A DNA stretch of 64,000 bases. Origin: Dermatophilaceae bacterium Sec6.4. GTDB lineage: Bacteria > Actinomycetota > Actinomycetes > Actinomycetales > Dermatophilaceae. Under the pieces are notes generated by a model. It was not told the origin of the DNA. It searched no databases and saw only the letters and a list, made by a program, of their open reading frames with translations. Within the stretch, counting starts at the first letter, position 1, and the number at the start of each line of letters is the position of its first letter. Shown here piece by piece: positions 9,801 through 17,220 of the stretch. Both the position numbers and the translations under genes were made by a program. Location of the stretch: assembly GCA_039636865.1 (NCBI GenBank), contig CP144172.1, forward strand, positions 1,798,001 through 1,862,000. The letters are read 5' to 3'.

Positions 9801-10586
9801 GGGGTGAAACTGGCGGATCTCGCCGAAGAGAATGAGGGCAAACACATCACCTTCGCCGACACTCAGGCCGCTCCGGTAGCGGTCATCACGTCGCCGGAGT
9901 GGTCCGGCTCGGAGACGGGCGGACGGCGTTACTCCCCGTTCACCATCAACGTGGAACGGCGCAAGCCGTGGCACACCCTGACCGGGCGGATGCACTTCTA
10001 CCTCGATCACGACTGGATGACCGAGCTCGGAGAAGGACTACCGGTCTACCGGCCGCCGCTGAACATGGCCTCCCTCTTCGCCGAACCCGTGCTGGGGAAC
10101 GTCTCGGACGGCACCGGCGGCGAGGTGGAGGGGCTGACTGTGCGGTACCTGACACCACACAACAAGTGGTCCATCCATTCGGAATACCAGGACAACCTCT
10201 TCATGTTGTCGTTGGCTCGCGGTGGTCCGAACATCTGGATGAGCGTCGAGGACGCCGCGAAGGTCGGGATCAAGGACAACGACTGGATCGAGGCGGTCAA
10301 CCGCAATGGCGTGGTTGTCGCGCGCGCCATTGTCTCGCACCGGATGCCCGAAGGCACCGTGTACATGTACCACGCACAGGACCGACTGATCGATGTACCG
10401 CTCGCGGAAACCTCCGGGAAGCGTGGTGGTGTGCACAACTCGTTGACCAGGCTGCTGATCAAACCCAGCCACTTGATCGGTGGATACGCGCAACTCACCT
10501 ATGCGTTCAACTATCTCGGACCGACCGGCAACCAACGCGACGAGGTCACGGTCATCCGTCGACGCTCACAGGATGTGGAGTACTGA
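6840..10586 (+). CDS. narG: Respiratory nitrate reductase, alpha subunit
   Basis: Mo-bis-MGD catalytic subunit reducing nitrate to nitrite on the cytoplasmic side of the membrane, 1248 residues. The FS0 iron-sulfur ligands are H67, C71, C75 (HGVNCTGSCSWK) and C110 (RGCPRG). The molybdenum ligand is D237 in SFYDWYADLP, and NLIGGSMLSFYDWY plus QTDVPESGDWWNAGY are classic NarG signatures. A GTG start follows AAGGA at 6829-6833, 9 bp after the narK stop. NarH starts 1 nt after the stop. Confidence 0.97.
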   Translation: MTQTADDKRGGTGLDGDISEALVRTRRFFTKGEVSPDLRTLHKKGGRSADDFYRERWSHDKVVRSTHGVNCTGSCSWKVYVKDGIITWEAQQTDYPSVGPDSPEYEPRGCPRGAAFSWYTYSPTRVRYPYIRGVLLQMYRTAKQECGGDPVAAWAYIVDNPARAKAYKSARGKGGMVRASWEEAVEIIAAAHVHTIKKWGPDRVAGFSPIPAMSMVSHASGARFVNLIGGSMLSFYDWYADLPVASPQVFGDQTDVPESGDWWNAGYLIMWGSNLPVTRTPDAHWMTEARYRGQKVIAVSPDYADNCKFADEWLAPKPGTDGALAMAMGHVVLKEFFVDTQEPYFGEYVRSYTDLPYLVKIDISQDGSAVAGKFLTADDLAEHRDQENAAFKPVLLDSATDVPVVPNGSLGHRFGESGVGHWNLDLEGVSPRLSLMNDDGSVGDGETALITMARFDAPDGSANQSVRGVPVRRVDGHLVTTVFDLLLAQYGVQRPGLPGQWPSGYDDAAAPYTPAWQETVTGVPASAAARIGREFARNAVESKGRSMIVMGAGTNHWFHSDTIYRAFLTLTNLTGCQGVNGGGWAHYVGQEKVRPLTGYNQVANALDWNRPPRNMIQTAYWYLHTNQFRYDPFSADALSSTSAKGAFANKSTADVLAQSARMGWMPSYPTFDRNPLDLCDEAAAAGQPVAERIVEQLKSGELNFAGEDPDALQNYPRILNVWRSNLLGSSGKGHEYFLKHLLGTDSSVRATEAPQGARPRDVRWREHAPEGKLDLLMTIDFRQTSTTIFSDVVLPAATWYEKYDLSSTDMHPFVHSFNPAISPPWQTRNDWDTWMTIAEKFSELAASRLGVRQDVVAAPLTHDTADAMANPHGVVRDWKAGECEPIPGVTMPKLIEVERDYGAIAAKMGALGPLMDTLGATTKGVTFEVGAQVDYLRHKNGVVRGGVADGRPLLVRDKQVCEAILALSGTTNGALAVQGFKTLEKRTGVKLADLAEENEGKHITFADTQAAPVAVITSPEWSGSETGGRRYSPFTINVERRKPWHTLTGRMHFYLDHDWMTELGEGLPVYRPPLNMASLFAEPVLGNVSDGTGGEVEGLTVRYLTPHNKWSIHSEYQDNLFMLSLARGGPNIWMSVEDAAKVGIKDNDWIEAVNRNGVVVARAIVSHRMPEGTVYMYHAQDRLIDVPLAETSGKRGGVHNSLTRLLIKPSHLIGGYAQLTYAFNYLGPTGNQRDEVTVIRRRSQDVEY

Positions 10587-10587
10587 T

Positions 10588-12330
10588 ATGCGGGTCATGG
10601 CTCAAATGGCGATGGTGATGAACCTCGACAAGTGCATCGGGTGCCACACCTGCTCGGTGACCTGCAAACAGGCCTGGACCAACCGCTCAGGAGTTGAGTA
10701 CGTGTGGTTCAACAACGTGGAAACCCGGCCCGGCCTGGGGTACCCCCGCACGTACGAGGACCAGGAGAAGTGGAAGGGCGGCTGGGAGCTGAACTCGCGT
10801 GGGCGCCTGAAACTCAAAGCGGGCAACCGTTTTCGCAAACTGGCGACTATTTTCTCCAACCCCAAACTGCCCTCGATCAATGAGTACTACGAGCCGTGGA
10901 CCTATGACTACGCGACATTGACCACGGCCCCCGCCCAGGAGCACATCCCGGTCGCACGACCCAAGTCGTTGATCACGGGCAAGAACATGAAGATCGAATG
11001 GTCGGCCAACTGGGACGACGACCTCGGCGGCTCGACCGCGACCGCGCATCGGGACCCGATGCTCGCGAAGATCGCGGACAAGGTGAAGTTCGAGTTCGAG
11101 CAGACCTTCATGTTCTATCTGCCGCGGATCTGCGAGCACTGCCTGAACCCGTCATGCGCGGCGTCCTGCCCGAGCGGCGCGATCTACAAACGTGAAGAAG
11201 ACGGCATCGTGCTGGTCGACCAGGACCGGTGTCGCGGCTGGCGGATGTGCGTGTCGGGATGCCCCTACAAGAAGATCTACTTCAACCACCGCACCGGCAA
11301 GGCCGAGAAGTGCACCTTCTGCTTCCCACGGATCGAGGTCGGCATACCGACCGTCTGTTCCGAGACCTGTGTCGGGCGGCTGCGCTACATCGGGCTGATG
11401 CTCTACGACGCCGACCGGGTGCTGGAGGCCGCGTCCACCGAAGACGACCAGGGACTCTACGAAGCGCAGCGGTCGGTTTTCCTGGACCCCAACGACCCGG
11501 ACGTGATGCGCGAGGCCGAACTCGCGGGCATTCCCTACGACTGGGTACAAGCCGCTCAGCGCTCGCCGATCTGGTCGCTGATCAGCAAATACAAGGTGGC
11601 TCTGCCGCTGCATCCGGAGTACCGCACCATGCCCATGGTCTGGTACATCCCACCGCTGTCGCCCGTGGTGGACGTGATCAAGGACACCGGTTTCGATGCC
11701 GAGGACAAGGGCAATCTCTTCGCGGCGATCGATGCGCTACGGATCCCGGTGGAGTACCTTGCCGAGCTCTTCACCGCTGGTGACGTCGAGCCGGTGAACC
11801 TGGTGTTGCGCAAACTCGCGGCGATGCGCTCGTACATGCGCGATATCAACATGGACCGCGACCCGGACGCCTCGATCGTGCAGGAAGTGGGGATGACCGA
11901 GGAGGACATGTACGACATGTACCGGCTGCTCGCGCTCGCCAAGTACGACGAGCGGTACGTCATCCCGCCCGCGCACACCGAGCAGGCGCACTCGCTAGAG
12001 GAACTGGCCACCGAGTGCTCGCTGGACTTCGACGGCGGACCGGGGATGGGCGGCTCGGGCCCGTTCGGCGAAGGGTCCGGTGGCGCCGCGCCGATCGCTG
12101 TGGAGAATTTCCAGATGCTCAAAGCCCGCCAGATGAGTGATGCATCTGCAGGCCCACCGGATCGCAGCAGTCGGGTGAATCTGCTCAACTGGGACGGCAA
12201 CGGCGCGCCGGAGGGGTTGTTCCCAGCGCACTCCGGCGCTGGTGACCCGGAGTCGGCGGATACGAGAGAGGCGGCAGACGCAGCCTCCATCGAGCCTGGA
12301 TCAAAGCCCCTGCCGGAGGCTCGGAAGTGA
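10588..12330 (+). CDS. narH: Respiratory nitrate reductase, beta subunit
   Basis: Electron-transfer subunit of 580 residues with four cysteine clusters. The first is C16, C19, C22, C26 (CIGCHTCSVTC), then ICEHCLNPSCAASCP, then CRGWRMCVSGCP, where Trp replaces one cysteine as expected for the [3Fe-4S] centre, then CTFC..CSETC. It relays electrons from NarI haem to NarG. It is longer than E. coli NarH because of a Gly/Ser/Pro-rich C-terminal tail (after about residue 500) that looks disordered. Its TGA overlaps the narJ GTG. Confidence 0.96.
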   Translation: MRVMAQMAMVMNLDKCIGCHTCSVTCKQAWTNRSGVEYVWFNNVETRPGLGYPRTYEDQEKWKGGWELNSRGRLKLKAGNRFRKLATIFSNPKLPSINEYYEPWTYDYATLTTAPAQEHIPVARPKSLITGKNMKIEWSANWDDDLGGSTATAHRDPMLAKIADKVKFEFEQTFMFYLPRICEHCLNPSCAASCPSGAIYKREEDGIVLVDQDRCRGWRMCVSGCPYKKIYFNHRTGKAEKCTFCFPRIEVGIPTVCSETCVGRLRYIGLMLYDADRVLEAASTEDDQGLYEAQRSVFLDPNDPDVMREAELAGIPYDWVQAAQRSPIWSLISKYKVALPLHPEYRTMPMVWYIPPLSPVVDVIKDTGFDAEDKGNLFAAIDALRIPVEYLAELFTAGDVEPVNLVLRKLAAMRSYMRDINMDRDPDASIVQEVGMTEEDMYDMYRLLALAKYDERYVIPPAHTEQAHSLEELATECSLDFDGGPGMGGSGPFGEGSGGAAPIAVENFQMLKARQMSDASAGPPDRSSRVNLLNWDGNGAPEGLFPAHSGAGDPESADTREAADAASIEPGSKPLPEARK

Positions 12331-13046
12331 GACGCCGCGCGCACGCCAAACAGCGCAGCGACGAGCAGCTGACCATTGTGTGGCAGGCCGCCTCGCTGCT
12401 GCTGGACTATCCGGACGAGGTGCTGCTGCGGCGGCTGCCGATGTTGCGGATAGCTGTCGCGAGTTTGCCGGACGCGATGAGCGAGGGCCTCGGAAAGCTG
12501 ATCTCACGGCTTGAGTCGACGCCGCTGGATCAACTGCAGTGTGACTACGTCGAGACGTTCGACAACCGCCGTCGGTGCAACCTCTATCTGACGTATTTCG
12601 CGCACGGCGACACCCGTAAACGAGGGCTGGCACTGCTGCGGTTCAAGCAGACCTTCCAACGGTCTGGTTTCGACCTCGCTGAAAGTGAACTCCCGGACCA
12701 CCTCTGCGTGGTGCTGGAGTACGCAGCGACGATCGACCGGGAGGCGGGGCGGGCGCTGATGCTCGATCACCGTGCCGGCCTGGAGTTGCTCCGGTTGTCG
12801 CTGCAGGACCTGCACTCACCGTGGTCCGGAGCCGTTGACGCGATATGCGCGACATTCCCGCCACTGGGTGGAGACGAGCGGGACGCCGTACGCCGGTTGG
12901 CAGCAGAGGGTCCACCGGAGGAGGAGGTGGGGCTCGCGCCGTTCGCCACACCCGAATTCAGTCCGTCCGCCGCGCAGGCTGGGGCGCCCGCGGCCGGCGG
13001 CCGTGTCTCCCTGCCGATGCCGAGCTTCCGTGGAGCCAGTCGATGA
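12327..13046 (+). CDS. narJ: Nitrate reductase molybdenum cofactor assembly chaperone
   Basis: A 239-residue member of the NarJ/DmsD chaperone family, needed for Mo-cofactor insertion into NarG and not part of the final enzyme. Conserved family features include the segment LLDYPDE near the N-terminus and YVETFDNRRRCNLYLTYFAHGDTRKRG in the centre. The last ~35 residues are a Pro/Ala/Gly-rich tail. Translational coupling is shown by a GTGA overlap with narH and an ATGA overlap with narI. Confidence 0.94.
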   Translation: MRRRAHAKQRSDEQLTIVWQAASLLLDYPDEVLLRRLPMLRIAVASLPDAMSEGLGKLISRLESTPLDQLQCDYVETFDNRRRCNLYLTYFAHGDTRKRGLALLRFKQTFQRSGFDLAESELPDHLCVVLEYAATIDREAGRALMLDHRAGLELLRLSLQDLHSPWSGAVDAICATFPPLGGDERDAVRRLAAEGPPEEEVGLAPFATPEFSPSAAQAGAPAAGGRVSLPMPSFRGASR

Positions 13047-13762
13047 ACGTGTTCCTGTTCGTGGTGTTTCCCTACATCTGCCTGACGGTCTTCGTGGTGG
13101 GCCACTTCTGGCGCTACCGGTACGACAAGTTCGGCTGGACCACCCGCTCGTCACAGCTGTACGAGAACAAGCTGCTACGAATCGGTAGCCCGCTTTTCCA
13201 CTTCGGCATCATCGGGGTGTTCTTCGGGCACGTGATCGGGTTGGGGATACCGCAGTCCTGGACCAGCGCGGTGGGAATCTCCGAGCCGATCTATCACGTC
13301 GTCGCGCTGGCAGGTGGCGCTGTGGCCGGTGTGATGACACTCGTCGGAATGGTCATCCTGATCTATCGCCGCCGCACCACCGGACCGGTGTTCTCCGCGA
13401 CGACGCGGATGGACAAGGTGATGTACCTCTTCCTCGGCACCGTGATCGTGCTCGGCGTCTACAACACGTTGGTCGCCAACGCCGCGGGCGCGTACAACTA
13501 CCGCGAGGGCGTGTCGGTCTGGTTCCGCGGGATCTTCCGCTTCGACCTGCACCCTGACCTGATGGGGGCTGCTCCGCTCGGTTTCCAGGTCCACGGGCTC
13601 GTCGCGATGGCGCTCTTCGCGCTATGGCCGTTCACCCGGTTGGTGCACGTCTTCAGCGCACCGATCGGATACCTCACCCGGCCCTACATCGTCTACCGCA
13701 GTCGCGACGATCAACTCGGTAATCAGCCGACCCGGCGTGGGTGGGACCGCATCGACTCCTGA
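13043..13762 (+). CDS. narI: Respiratory nitrate reductase, gamma subunit (cytochrome b)
   Basis: Integral membrane dihaem cytochrome b of 239 residues with five predicted membrane helices; it oxidises menaquinol and anchors NarGH. The haem ligands are visible as H53/H63 (FHFGIIGVFFGHVIG) and H184/H202 (VHGLVAMALFALWPFTRLVHVF), the spacing known from E. coli NarI. Last gene of the operon; a convergent ATPase gene ends 34 bp beyond. Confidence 0.95.
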   Translation: MNVFLFVVFPYICLTVFVVGHFWRYRYDKFGWTTRSSQLYENKLLRIGSPLFHFGIIGVFFGHVIGLGIPQSWTSAVGISEPIYHVVALAGGAVAGVMTLVGMVILIYRRRTTGPVFSATTRMDKVMYLFLGTVIVLGVYNTLVANAAGAYNYREGVSVWFRGIFRFDLHPDLMGAAPLGFQVHGLVAMALFALWPFTRLVHVFSAPIGYLTRPYIVYRSRDDQLGNQPTRRGWDRIDS

Positions 13763-13796
13763 GCCACAACGATCTTGTCCGCCGCGCTTCTGTACT

Positions 13797-14960
13797 TCAG
13801 CGTTTTGGCCACTGCCAGGAGGGGGTGCTGAGCAGTCCCTGGTCACGCAGTTCGGTCTCCCCGTCGCGCTTCTGAAGGTGCAGCCGACCGGCGTCACGCC
13901 CGCTGGCACGGTCGATGCAGGTGGCCAGTTCGACGGAGTGCGTGACAACGATGAGCTGGGTAGTGGCGGTTGCTGCGGCGATCAGGGCGCCCAGGGCGGG
14001 GAACAGGTCCGGGTGCAGGCTGGTCTCGGGTTCGTTCAACACCATCAGCCCAGGGGGATACACGCTGAGCAGGGCGGCCGCCAACATCAAGAACCGCAAT
14101 GTGCCGTCCGAGAGCTCAGCGGCACCGAGCACCCGCAGTAGTCCGGGTTGGCGCAGCCCGAGTGAGAAGACGCCGTCTCGGGATTCGACGATCAACCGCG
14201 ATCCCGGGAACGCCGACGTGATCGCATCATCCATCAGATCGGCATGTCCGAGCTCGATGATCGTCTGGAGAGCTGCGGCGAGGTCACCGCCGTCCGAGCC
14301 GAGAACGGGAGTCCGGGTACCGACCTGTGGGGACCGAGCCGGCGCCCCGGGGTCGGTGCGCAGGTGATCGTAGAAACGCCACTCCCGCACCGAGTTCCGA
14401 AGCGCGAGTATTTCTGGAGCGCCCTGCGCATCGGCTATTTCGGCGAGCACGCTGCGGTGCCCGGAGAGCTTTGCCGGCAGCTCATGCCAGGTGTCGTCGC
14501 GCACCCGCACCACCTGTCGGTTGCGCTCGGCGAGCAGCGTTGCAGGCCGAGGGAACGCACCGGCGAACACCCACTCCCGCTTGATGACCGGATCGCGGAC
14601 GAAGAGCGATGCCGTGCCGATGTCCATCGGCGTCGGTAAACCGAGATCGACGGCGTACCCGAGGTCGTCACCTGAGAAACCCAGTCGAAGGGCGACCGGT
14701 GCCTTCCGCCGGGTGCCCTGGGTCGGATGCCCGCTGTGGGTACCTGTCTCTGGGCCGGCCCACAGCACCGCGCCCAACCCACCCTCGCGGGCCAGCGCGC
14801 TGATGGCGCTACCGGTCGCCATCCCGGCGATGAGTCGCAGGGAGCGGTAGACATTGGACTTGCCGCTGCCGTTGGCGCCGGTGACGACGTCCAGCCCGGT
14901 GAGGGGCAGCACGAGGCTGCGTACTGAGCGGTACCCGCAGATCGCGACAGTGTGCAGCAT
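13797..14960 (-). CDS. RecF-like AAA family ATPase (COG4637-like)
   Basis: A 387-residue ABC/SMC-type ATPase without a membrane domain. Walker A is GANGSGKS (28-35), a signature-like segment is ELSDGTLRF (282-290), Walker B is LMVLNEPE (305-312), and the H-loop is H341 in VVTHS. The middle region is short and lacks the long coiled coil of RecN/SMC and any Toprim nuclease. Stand-alone proteins of this type have no assigned function in actinobacteria; relatives act as ATPase parts of defence systems. It lies 0.6 kb downstream of the reverse transcriptase on the same strand but with an opposite-strand gene between, so they are probably not one operon. Confidence 0.82.
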   Translation of the reverse strand: MLHTVAICGYRSVRSLVLPLTGLDVVTGANGSGKSNVYRSLRLIAGMATGSAISALAREGGLGAVLWAGPETGTHSGHPTQGTRRKAPVALRLGFSGDDLGYAVDLGLPTPMDIGTASLFVRDPVIKREWVFAGAFPRPATLLAERNRQVVRVRDDTWHELPAKLSGHRSVLAEIADAQGAPEILALRNSVREWRFYDHLRTDPGAPARSPQVGTRTPVLGSDGGDLAAALQTIIELGHADLMDDAITSAFPGSRLIVESRDGVFSLGLRQPGLLRVLGAAELSDGTLRFLMLAAALLSVYPPGLMVLNEPETSLHPDLFPALGALIAAATATTQLIVVTHSVELATCIDRASGRDAGRLHLQKRDGETELRDQGLLSTPSWQWPKR

Positions 14961-15173
14961 CCGCTCATGCTGCCATTCGCTACCGACAGTGCCCGATGAT
15001 CTGGGCGCGAACCTGCACCGCGCGGATTACCTGCGGTTGCACTCGTAACGACCAGTCCTGCGGCATCAGAGAAACGTCCTGACCCATTCCTCGCTGCCGG
15101 AGAATTCGAGACACTGCCTGCCCCCTCCTGGACCATCAACGGGTCTTTTTCTGCGCCTGTCACACTTTGCACA

Positions 15174-15551
15174 ATGGCGGGGGTGGTGTGGTTGTCCGGT
15201 GATTCGCGGCAGTCCGTCTCGGTGCTCGACGTGTTCGTCTTCGTGGCCGAGCTGCTGATGTTGTCGGCATTCGGCATAGCTGGAGCGCGGCTGGGACCTG
15301 ATGCGCTCACCGCCGTGCTTCTCGCGATCGCGCTACCGCTCACAGCTGCCGTGGTGGGGGGCCTGTGGCTGGCACCTCGGGCCAGCCGTGGACTGCCGTA
15401 CCCGGGCAGCCTGGCCGCGAAGTTGCTCCTGGTCGCCGCCTCGGCCGCATTACTCGCCCTGAGCGGCGACCTCGTCTGGGCAGCACTCCTCCTGGTCGCG
15501 ACCGGATCGGCGTTCATCCTCGGCGAACGCTCCCAGCGCGGCGATGGGTGA
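15174..15551 (+). CDS. Small membrane protein, YrdB/DUF2568-like
   Basis: A 125-residue protein with four hydrophobic segments (about residues 16-36, 43-66, 80-96, 100-117) and an Arg-rich end. The pattern VLDVFVFVAELLMLSAFGIAG and ALPLTAAVVGGLWLAPRAS resembles the DUF2568 (YrdB) family of unknown function. It converges on the reverse transcriptase gene with 4 bp between the stops. The 213-bp stretch upstream holds the start of the divergent ATPase and nothing else recognised. Confidence 0.7.
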   Translation: MAGVVWLSGDSRQSVSVLDVFVFVAELLMLSAFGIAGARLGPDALTAVLLAIALPLTAAVVGGLWLAPRASRGLPYPGSLAAKLLLVAASAALLALSGDLVWAALLLVATGSAFILGERSQRGDG

Positions 15552-15555
15552 GCGG

Positions 15556-16887
15556 TCAGATCGGCCAGATGACGGCGTCGTACTGCGCACGCAGGCGCGC
15601 GCCGCGCCCGGCGTTGAGCGACTCCACCCAGCCGATCCGCCCGTCGAGATGTCGTCGAAAATCGGGGTGACCGTCGCGGTTCGCGGCGTCGACGCCATGT
15701 ATGTGCGCGTCGTGTAGGACTGCGCGGAGCTGGTCGTAGTACTCGCGTGGCACGTTCGGTCGTTCGTTGACCACGACCCCGGTGACTTCGTGCCGTTGAT
15801 GAGGCCCGCGTACCCGCGTCTTGGCCGCGTTGAGCGCGAACCCCTCCTCACGCACGATCGCGTTGGCCGCCGATACGAGACGTTGCGCTGAGCACTGGGG
15901 CCCGGAGAAGGTGAGGTCATCGGCGTACCGCGTGTAGGTCAGTCCCGCAGCCGCGGCGTATCCCGCGAGGCGCTGGTCGAGCCCGAAACAGGCCAGATTG
16001 GCCAGTGCGGGTGACGTCGCAGCGCCCTGGGGGAGGTGGCGCGAGCGCAGCCGCGACCTCAGCAGATACCGCTGTGAGCTGTCACCGCCGGTGGGTATCT
16101 CGGACAACACATGCGCGGGGGTCTGGTGGGTGCACAGCGCGGTCAGCGTCCAGGCCACCGACGCCGGATACCCCATCGAGCGGAAGATGCCGTTGACGCG
16201 GTTCGCGGTGATGGTGGCGAAGAAGGTCTGCAGGTCCAGGCAGAGCACCGTGGACGCGCCGAGGTGTGCGGTCGCGTTCGTCACGGCGCTGCGACCACGT
16301 ACGAAGCCGTGTGCGGCCGGATGCACCGGCACCCACACCAGGATCTCCTGCAGCACCCGGCGCAGCACCGCACGCAAGAGCGGGGTGGGCGACTCGAGCA
16401 GTCTCGGCACGGCACCAGGGCGCTGCACCCACTGATGTCGGTAGAGGTGCAGCGGGCCGGGCGGGGTGCGGCGTTGCAGGCCGCGAGTGTCGGCAGCCCA
16501 CCCCAGCTGCTCCAGTGGTAGGTCCAACAGGTCGGCCAGCGATGCGAGGTCCTCGATCGGCGGCACCGGCCAACGCTGCCGACCCATCGAGGCGGGGGCC
16601 AGCACCAGCTGACGCACCCGGGCCGGAGCACCCCGATGGGCCTGATCGGCCAGGGCCTGACGTAGCGGGGTGTGAGTGAGCACGAACCGGGAGAGCGCCT
16701 CGGGGCGATCCACCGGAGGACGGTGATAAGTCGCCATCACGGGCCGCACGACGCGCTTCATCCACCGGTACCGGTAGCCGAGGGTGGTCACGGCGGAGGC
16801 CACCAGGTCCCTGTCGGTCCATTCGGGTGCCGCGAGAAAGCCCCAGGCCAGCGCTCGGGCGACGTGCTGCGCTGGATCACGTCTCAT
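15556..16887 (-). CDS. Retron-type reverse transcriptase
   Basis: RNA-directed DNA polymerase of 443 residues from the ATG chosen; an in-frame GTG at 16974 would add 29 residues that look non-coding, and neither start has a good Shine-Dalgarno. Motifs in order: fingers PRLLESPTPLLRAVLRRVL, the retron signature NAxxH as NATAH (204-208), first catalytic Asp D218 (CLDLQTFF), LPQGAATSPALANL (285-298), catalytic YADD (321-324) and the retron VTG motif (368-370). Residues 1-105 precede the RT core and match no domain I know. No mobility enzyme, intron domain or maturase X domain is present, so it is more likely a retron-like RT than a group II intron or DGR enzyme. The partner RNA and effector are not proven. 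Confidence 0.88.
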   Translation of the reverse strand: MRRDPAQHVARALAWGFLAAPEWTDRDLVASAVTTLGYRYRWMKRVVRPVMATYHRPPVDRPEALSRFVLTHTPLRQALADQAHRGAPARVRQLVLAPASMGRQRWPVPPIEDLASLADLLDLPLEQLGWAADTRGLQRRTPPGPLHLYRHQWVQRPGAVPRLLESPTPLLRAVLRRVLQEILVWVPVHPAAHGFVRGRSAVTNATAHLGASTVLCLDLQTFFATITANRVNGIFRSMGYPASVAWTLTALCTHQTPAHVLSEIPTGGDSSQRYLLRSRLRSRHLPQGAATSPALANLACFGLDQRLAGYAAAAGLTYTRYADDLTFSGPQCSAQRLVSAANAIVREEGFALNAAKTRVRGPHQRHEVTGVVVNERPNVPREYYDQLRAVLHDAHIHGVDAANRDGHPDFRRHLDGRIGWVESLNAGRGARLRAQYDAVIWPI

Positions 16888-17220
16888 GGTCGGACTCGGA
16901 GGTGAGATGTGGTGACGCCAGGCGACCAGTCCTGCACGAACGGGTACGCGGCTGCGCGAAGCGCAGTGCCGCACCTGTGGGCCTGCTGCAAGGTGAAACT
17001 GCTGCTACCGGAGGGAGCCTCGGGCGCCGACCTGTCGAAACAGATCGATGTATCTCGCCGGCGCCACCACACGCGGTTCATCATGCACCCCCGCCGCTCT
17101 GACCGACCATGGCTCAGCAAACCCCGAGGGGCACACGTCCACCTGAGCCTCTCGGGGTTTGCTGAGCCACAGTGCCGTGGGCCGGTCAGGCGAGGCGGTG
17201 GAGTTTGGCGTGGCGGGCGG
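16888..17220 (-). other. Structured non-coding region upstream of the reverse transcriptase
   Basis: No gene is apparent in this 333-bp stretch between parC and the reverse transcriptase. Read on the minus strand it has a 23-bp hairpin first, then a hairpin whose arms are GGCGCCG/CGGCGCC (17059-17065 with 17023-17029), then a short CTGCGC/GCGCAG hairpin (16952-16966). A retron msr-msd RNA would be expected here, but no convincing a1/a2 end repeats or branching G were identified, so this is only a candidate ncRNA locus. Confidence 0.35.
17110..17169 (-). terminator. Very long hairpin: parC terminator or msd-like element
   Basis: A perfect 19-bp inverted repeat (17110-17128 with 17151-17169) extends inward by four more pairs including one wobble, leaving a 14-nt loop. 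It starts 51 nt after the parC stop in the direction of parC transcription and has no T-run on either side. A similar long stem follows dinB, which favours a terminator. Its place just upstream of a retron-type RT also fits an msd hairpin. Confidence 0.55.

Noticed and set aside
15556..16887. Group II intron or diversity-generating retroelement reading of the RT
   Set aside because: No maturase/HNH domains, no intron domain V/VI-like sequence, and no template/variable repeat or Avd-like gene was seen nearby; NAxxH and VTG favour the retron type.
16888..16974. N-terminal extension of the reverse transcriptase from the upstream GTG
   Set aside because: The 29 extra residues look like translated non-coding DNA and the start has no better ribosome site than the ATG.
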